Assembly: GCF_014840935.1 (NCBI RefSeq)
Contig: NZ_CP062005.1
Location: 1,488,001 to 1,552,000, forward strand
Reading direction: 5' to 3'
DNA length: 64,000 bases
DNA from: Halomonas sp. YLGW01
GTDB lineage: Bacteria > Pseudomonadota > Gammaproteobacteria > Pseudomonadales > Halomonadaceae
In this document: piece by piece, positions 61,074 through 64,000 of the stretch
Numbering within the stretch: position 1 is the first letter of the stretch
Layout: every line of letters begins with the position of its first letter
The notes under the pieces: model-generated
What the model was told of the DNA's origin: nothing
The model's input: the letters and a program-made list of their open reading frames with translations, nothing else
Databases searched by the model: none
Made by a program: the position numbers and the translations under genes

Positions 61074-63128
61074 TCAGAAGTGGCTGTCCTTGGCCAGGGC
61101 CGCGGTCGAGAGATTGAGTTGAGTTGACACTACCTTTAGGGCTGTGGGCGTTGGTGTGGAAGCTCTTTGGCTGACTGGGTGCTTTTCCTTGTCAACGACT
61201 GCAGTCTCTGTTGGCGGATGTGCCGTTGTATCCCCGTATTGCTGGAGCCAAAGCAGGTCGGAAATGGGGTGGTTGGGGTGGTAATCGATAGGGGCTTCCA
61301 GCAACAATTCTCTGATAACCTCGTGCTGGACCTTGACCACAGCGTTATGCAAACGACGAAGGTAGGCTTCCAGGCGCGGCCACTCCCAGCAGGTTTCCCG
61401 TGCGGTCATGATCCGTGGATGTGCTGTCGATGTGGTATTGGTGCCGGTCAGCAGCTCCTCATAGAGCTTTTCCCCTGGGCGCAGGCCGCTATAGTGGATA
61501 GCGATGTCGCCATCTGTGCTGTCCTCGGTGATCAATTCCAAACCCGAAAGGCGAACCATTTGCTTTGCCAAATCGGCAATTTTGATCGGTTCACCCATGT
61601 CCAGAACGAACACATTCCCGCCACTACCCATTGCACCTGCCTGAATCACCAACTGAGCGGCTTCGGGGATAGTCATGAAGTAGCGCGTTATATTGGGGTG
61701 GGTCACCGTAATCGGTCCGCCATCGCGTATCTGGCGCCTGAACAACGGCACAACGGAGCCGGATGAGCCTAAGACATTGCCAAATCGAACCATGCAAAAA
61801 CGCGTCTTTACCTGCTCACTGGACAGGGCCTGGCAGACAAGCTCTGCAAGACGCTTGGTTGTGCCCATGACATTGGTTGGCCGCACGGCTTTATCGGTCG
61901 AGATCAAAACGAAGGTTTCAACGCCGCACTCGATAGCTGCCTGCGCGGTCTTCAGTGTACCGAAAACATTATTACGGATGCCTTCGACCATGTTGTGTTC
62001 CACCATCGGCACGTGCTTGTAGGCGGCGGCATGATAGAGCGTCTGCACACCAAAGCTGCGCATGGTAAGCGTGAGGCGTGGCCGGTGCTGGACGGATACC
62101 AGCAGTGCCTTGATGGAAATATCGAGATGATGGCGTTCAGCGAGTGCCTTGATTTCTTGCTCCACCCGGTAAAGGGCATACTCACAGACGTCCAGCAGTA
62201 GAAGCTGGCGTGGCTGCTGTAGAAGAATCTGCCGGCTCAGCTCGGAACCTATCGAGCCGCCTGCTCCAGTCACCATTACAACCTTGCCCAAGATATTGGC
62301 CTGCATCAGTAACGGCTGCGGTGGCACGGGATCGCGTCCCAGGAGATCTTCGACGGTTACGTTGCGAATGTCGTTGATTCTCGCGCGTCCGGCGACAATG
62401 TCGGCCGTACCCGGCACGGTTTGCACGGGGATCATCAGTGGCTCTAGAGCACTCAAGACGGCCCGTCTCCTCGCCCTAGTCGCGCTGGGAATCGCCAATA
62501 GAATCCGCTCTACGCCGTAGTCATTGATAAGTTGGCCTACCTTTGCCGGGGAGTACACTTCCAGTCCCTCGACATGAGTGCCATGCATACCTCGCCAGTC
62601 ATCCACAAAGGCCACCGGCACATGTTGATCGCTATGTTTCAGTGAATTTACCAAGTGGGCTCCGGCGGCCCCAGCGCCGTATATCACGACACGTGTTCGG
62701 TTCTTGATGCTTTCCCTTCTGTAGGCTGCGCGGAGCAGGTAACGGATACCGCCAATACTCACGAATGCCAGCAGGAAAAAGACGACGGAAATGGAGATGG
62801 GAGATGGCGTTCCCAGCGCGAAGCTAACGGTGATAAGTGTTACCGTCGTGGCGACCAGTCCTTGCAAAATGGTTTTTAGAGCGCGTTGGTTGATATATCG
62901 AATAACCGCGCGATAAAATCCCAGTCTGATAAAGAAGTAGATACTTACTGGAAGTGTGGTAAGAAATGCCAGCCAGATTTCCTTATCCAGTATCTTATCC
63001 CAATGTTCGAATTTAATCAGCATCGCTATCAAGAAGCTAAGCGTCAAGGAGGTAGAATCAACCATTATCTGGATGAGTCGCTTGTAAATACGAGGCAACC
63101 TGAAAATGTAATCAATTGATTTGTACAC
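61074..63128 (-). CDS. wbpM: membrane UDP-GlcNAc 4,6-dehydratase, WbpM/PglF/CapD family
   Basis: 684 aa from GTG 63128, which has GAGGG 8-12 bases upstream; the open frame reaches 63218. Four N-terminal transmembrane helices (about 15-120) precede a CoA-binding-like Rossmann domain (VVIYGAGAAGAHLVNSLKHS) and the catalytic SDR domain with GAGGSIGSELSRQ at about 288-300 and STDKAVRPTNVMGTTKR at about 406-422 (Met-Lys in place of Tyr-Lys, characteristic of this family). The product is UDP-4-keto-6-deoxy-HexNAc, the precursor of bacillosamine- and FucNAc-type sugars. The C-terminal about 40 residues are Thr/Pro-rich. It starts the minus-strand pair with the TviB-like dehydrogenase. Confidence 0.93.
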   Translation of the reverse strand: MYKSIDYIFRLPRIYKRLIQIMVDSTSLTLSFLIAMLIKFEHWDKILDKEIWLAFLTTLPVSIYFFIRLGFYRAVIRYINQRALKTILQGLVATTVTLITVSFALGTPSPISISVVFFLLAFVSIGGIRYLLRAAYRRESIKNRTRVVIYGAGAAGAHLVNSLKHSDQHVPVAFVDDWRGMHGTHVEGLEVYSPAKVGQLINDYGVERILLAIPSATRARRRAVLSALEPLMIPVQTVPGTADIVAGRARINDIRNVTVEDLLGRDPVPPQPLLMQANILGKVVMVTGAGGSIGSELSRQILLQQPRQLLLLDVCEYALYRVEQEIKALAERHHLDISIKALLVSVQHRPRLTLTMRSFGVQTLYHAAAYKHVPMVEHNMVEGIRNNVFGTLKTAQAAIECGVETFVLISTDKAVRPTNVMGTTKRLAELVCQALSSEQVKTRFCMVRFGNVLGSSGSVVPLFRRQIRDGGPITVTHPNITRYFMTIPEAAQLVIQAGAMGSGGNVFVLDMGEPIKIADLAKQMVRLSGLELITEDSTDGDIAIHYSGLRPGEKLYEELLTGTNTTSTAHPRIMTARETCWEWPRLEAYLRRLHNAVVKVQHEVIRELLLEAPIDYHPNHPISDLLWLQQYGDTTAHPPTETAVVDKEKHPVSQRASTPTPTALKVVSTQLNLSTAALAKDSHF

Positions 63129-63633
63129 TGTTGCACCCTCATCCCTGTATTTTGTGCGACTATTGTTTCTTATTAAAGCGCATCGATTATAGTTATTGTA
63201 TGAAATGTTTCTTTGCATTCAGCTTATAAAATACCGTCAGGCTTTATGTTGATGCATGGTGCTTACGCTTATTGTTACTTTCTGTTTCATTGTGATTTTG
63301 TGTTTCTTTATGATAATGGTCGTAAGGGGGCTTACCAAGATGATTTTTCTAGTCTGTTGATGACTGAAGGGATATGCATAAGCATTAGTTCTTTAATTTT
63401 TTTTGAGTAATGTTTTCTGTCATTCCTTTGCTTTCTATTAGTTCCTTGTTGCTATATTAGAGGTTTAATGCTCACTTATCTTTGCCGGCTTTCCGTTTTT
63501 TTAATACATTTGATGTGGGTGGTTAGGCGAGCGAATGATTGGCGGAGGTCATCTTGAGCGTTTCTAATTGGACTCAACCACGCTTATCATGAATTATCAG
63601 GACGCCCTTCAGGCTCCTCATCAGGGAATTGAT
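63129..63633. other. 505-bp AT-rich divergent intergenic region
   Basis: It separates the minus-strand dehydratase gene from the plus-strand epimerase gene and is markedly AT-rich with T-rich runs. No credible gene is seen, and no ops-like element or terminator. It should contain divergent promoters, but no box stands out enough to call. Confidence 0.5.
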
Positions 63634-64000
63634 ATGAAGTTCTTGATTACGGGTATGGCAGGTTTCATCGGCTATTCAGTAGCTAAGCGGCTGGCCGGGA
63701 AAGGGCATCTGATTGTCGGGGTCGATAACCTCAATGATTACTATGATGTGTCGCTCAAGCAGGCACGGCTGGATGTCCTGTCGGAGTATGAGGATATCCT
63801 CTTCGTCAGACTGGATCTCTGTGATAGGGAGGGCATGACGCGACTGTTTTCAGAGCATAGCTTTGACAGGGTCATTCATCTCGCCGCTCAGGCGGGGGTG
63901 CGCTATTCACTGGATAATCCCTATGCCTATATCGATGCCAACCTGATGGGGTATCTCAATGTGCTTGAGTGCTCCCGGCATCATGGGGTGGGGCACCTCA
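63634..64000 (+). CDS. UDP-glucuronate 4-epimerase-like NAD-dependent epimerase (3' partial)
   Basis: Extended SDR cut by the right window edge; 122 codons are visible. The start MKFLITGMAGFIGYSVAKRLAGKGHLIVGVDNLNDYYDVSLKQARLDVL is the hallmark of UDP-glucuronate 4-epimerases (CapI/LspL type), and HLAAQAGVRYSLDNPYAYIDANLMGYLNVLE follows. Such enzymes convert UDP-GlcA or UDP-GlcNAcA to the galacto form. ATG 63634 has CAGGGA 7-12 bases upstream; ATG 63589 is an in-frame alternative. Its place beside the dehydrogenase gene suggests that the uronic acid pool is epimerised before use. Confidence 0.85.
   Translation, partial: MKFLITGMAGFIGYSVAKRLAGKGHLIVGVDNLNDYYDVSLKQARLDVLSEYEDILFVRLDLCDREGMTRLFSEHSFDRVIHLAAQAGVRYSLDNPYAYIDANLMGYLNVLECSRHHGVGHL

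Noticed and set aside
63213-63410. 65-codon open frame in the divergent region before the epimerase gene
   Set aside because: AT-rich, no ribosome site, no similarity to any family I know.
1-64000. CRISPR arrays, tRNA or rRNA genes, prophage genes
   Set aside because: None seen: no regularly spaced repeats, no cloverleaf or rRNA-like sequence noticed, and the only mobile gene is the IS30 transposase.

Overview
The window comes from a high-GC gammaproteobacterium, most likely a Halomonas-type halophile. This rests on gene content: a YehYXW-type osmoprotectant importer, csiR/csiD/lhgO glutarate genes, rsuA, pyrC, hrpB, TRAP transport and an RfaH-type ops element. The taxonomic call is inference; no rRNA or other marker is present.

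Left part (1-29.2 kb), housekeeping and metabolism. (1) The end of an osmoprotectant ABC transporter (yehY truncated by the window edge, yehX, yehW). (2) A branched-chain 2-oxoacid dehydrogenase operon (E1alpha, E1beta, E2 with two lipoyl domains), followed 20 bp later by a Hanks-type protein kinase gene with a long unrecognised C-terminal half; no E3 gene is in the window. (3) A glutarate block: csiR and a TRAP transporter (dctPQM) plus a winged-helix regulator on the minus strand, with csiD and lhgO divergent. Similar AT-rich inverted repeats lie in front of csiD and in front of dctP. (4) A universal stress protein, SulP transporter, RarD-like permease, omega-amidase, rsuA, an outer-membrane barrel protein, a small membrane protein, pyrC, hrpB, an aminotransferase with an RpiR-type regulator, and a cold-shock gene.

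Right part (29.2-64 kb), a surface polysaccharide locus. It opens with a long AT-rich leader carrying a perfect ops element (RfaH recruitment site), then wza and wzc without a wzb phosphatase. Next is a nonulosonic (legionaminic-type) acid block: legB, legH/neuD, legI/neuB, legG/neuC, ptmE, legF and a ptmA-like SDR, followed by a pyruvyl-transferase-like gene. A 1.1-kb IS30-family element separates these from a Gfo/Idh oxidoreductase, a second SDR, a polysaccharide deacetylase and a DUF4910-type peptidase homologue. The expected LegC aminotransferase is absent. A visibly AT-richer segment (about 46.5-54.1 kb) then holds a PglK-like ABC flippase, a capsule-synthesis-type glycosyltransferase, an asparagine-synthase-like amidotransferase, a GT2 glycosyltransferase and a Wzy-like polymerase. 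GC rises again for a GT4 glycosyltransferase, a PglC-like phosphoglycosyl transferase and an unusual trio (PLP decarboxylase, ATP-grasp ligase, DegT aminotransferase). On the opposite strand are a TviB/WbpO-type UDP-HexNAc dehydrogenase and a WbpM/PglF-type 4,6-dehydratase. A UDP-glucuronate 4-epimerase-like gene runs off the right edge.

Taken together, the locus appears to build a Wzy-dependent polymer or glycan whose repeat unit contains a CMP-nonulosonic acid, an (amidated) HexNAc uronic acid, and a 4-amino-4,6-dideoxy sugar as the first lipid-linked residue. The decarboxylase/ATP-grasp/DegT trio sits where pgl-type loci carry the PglD acetyltransferase, so an unusual N-acyl (possibly aminoacyl) decoration of that sugar is the most interesting hypothesis in the window.
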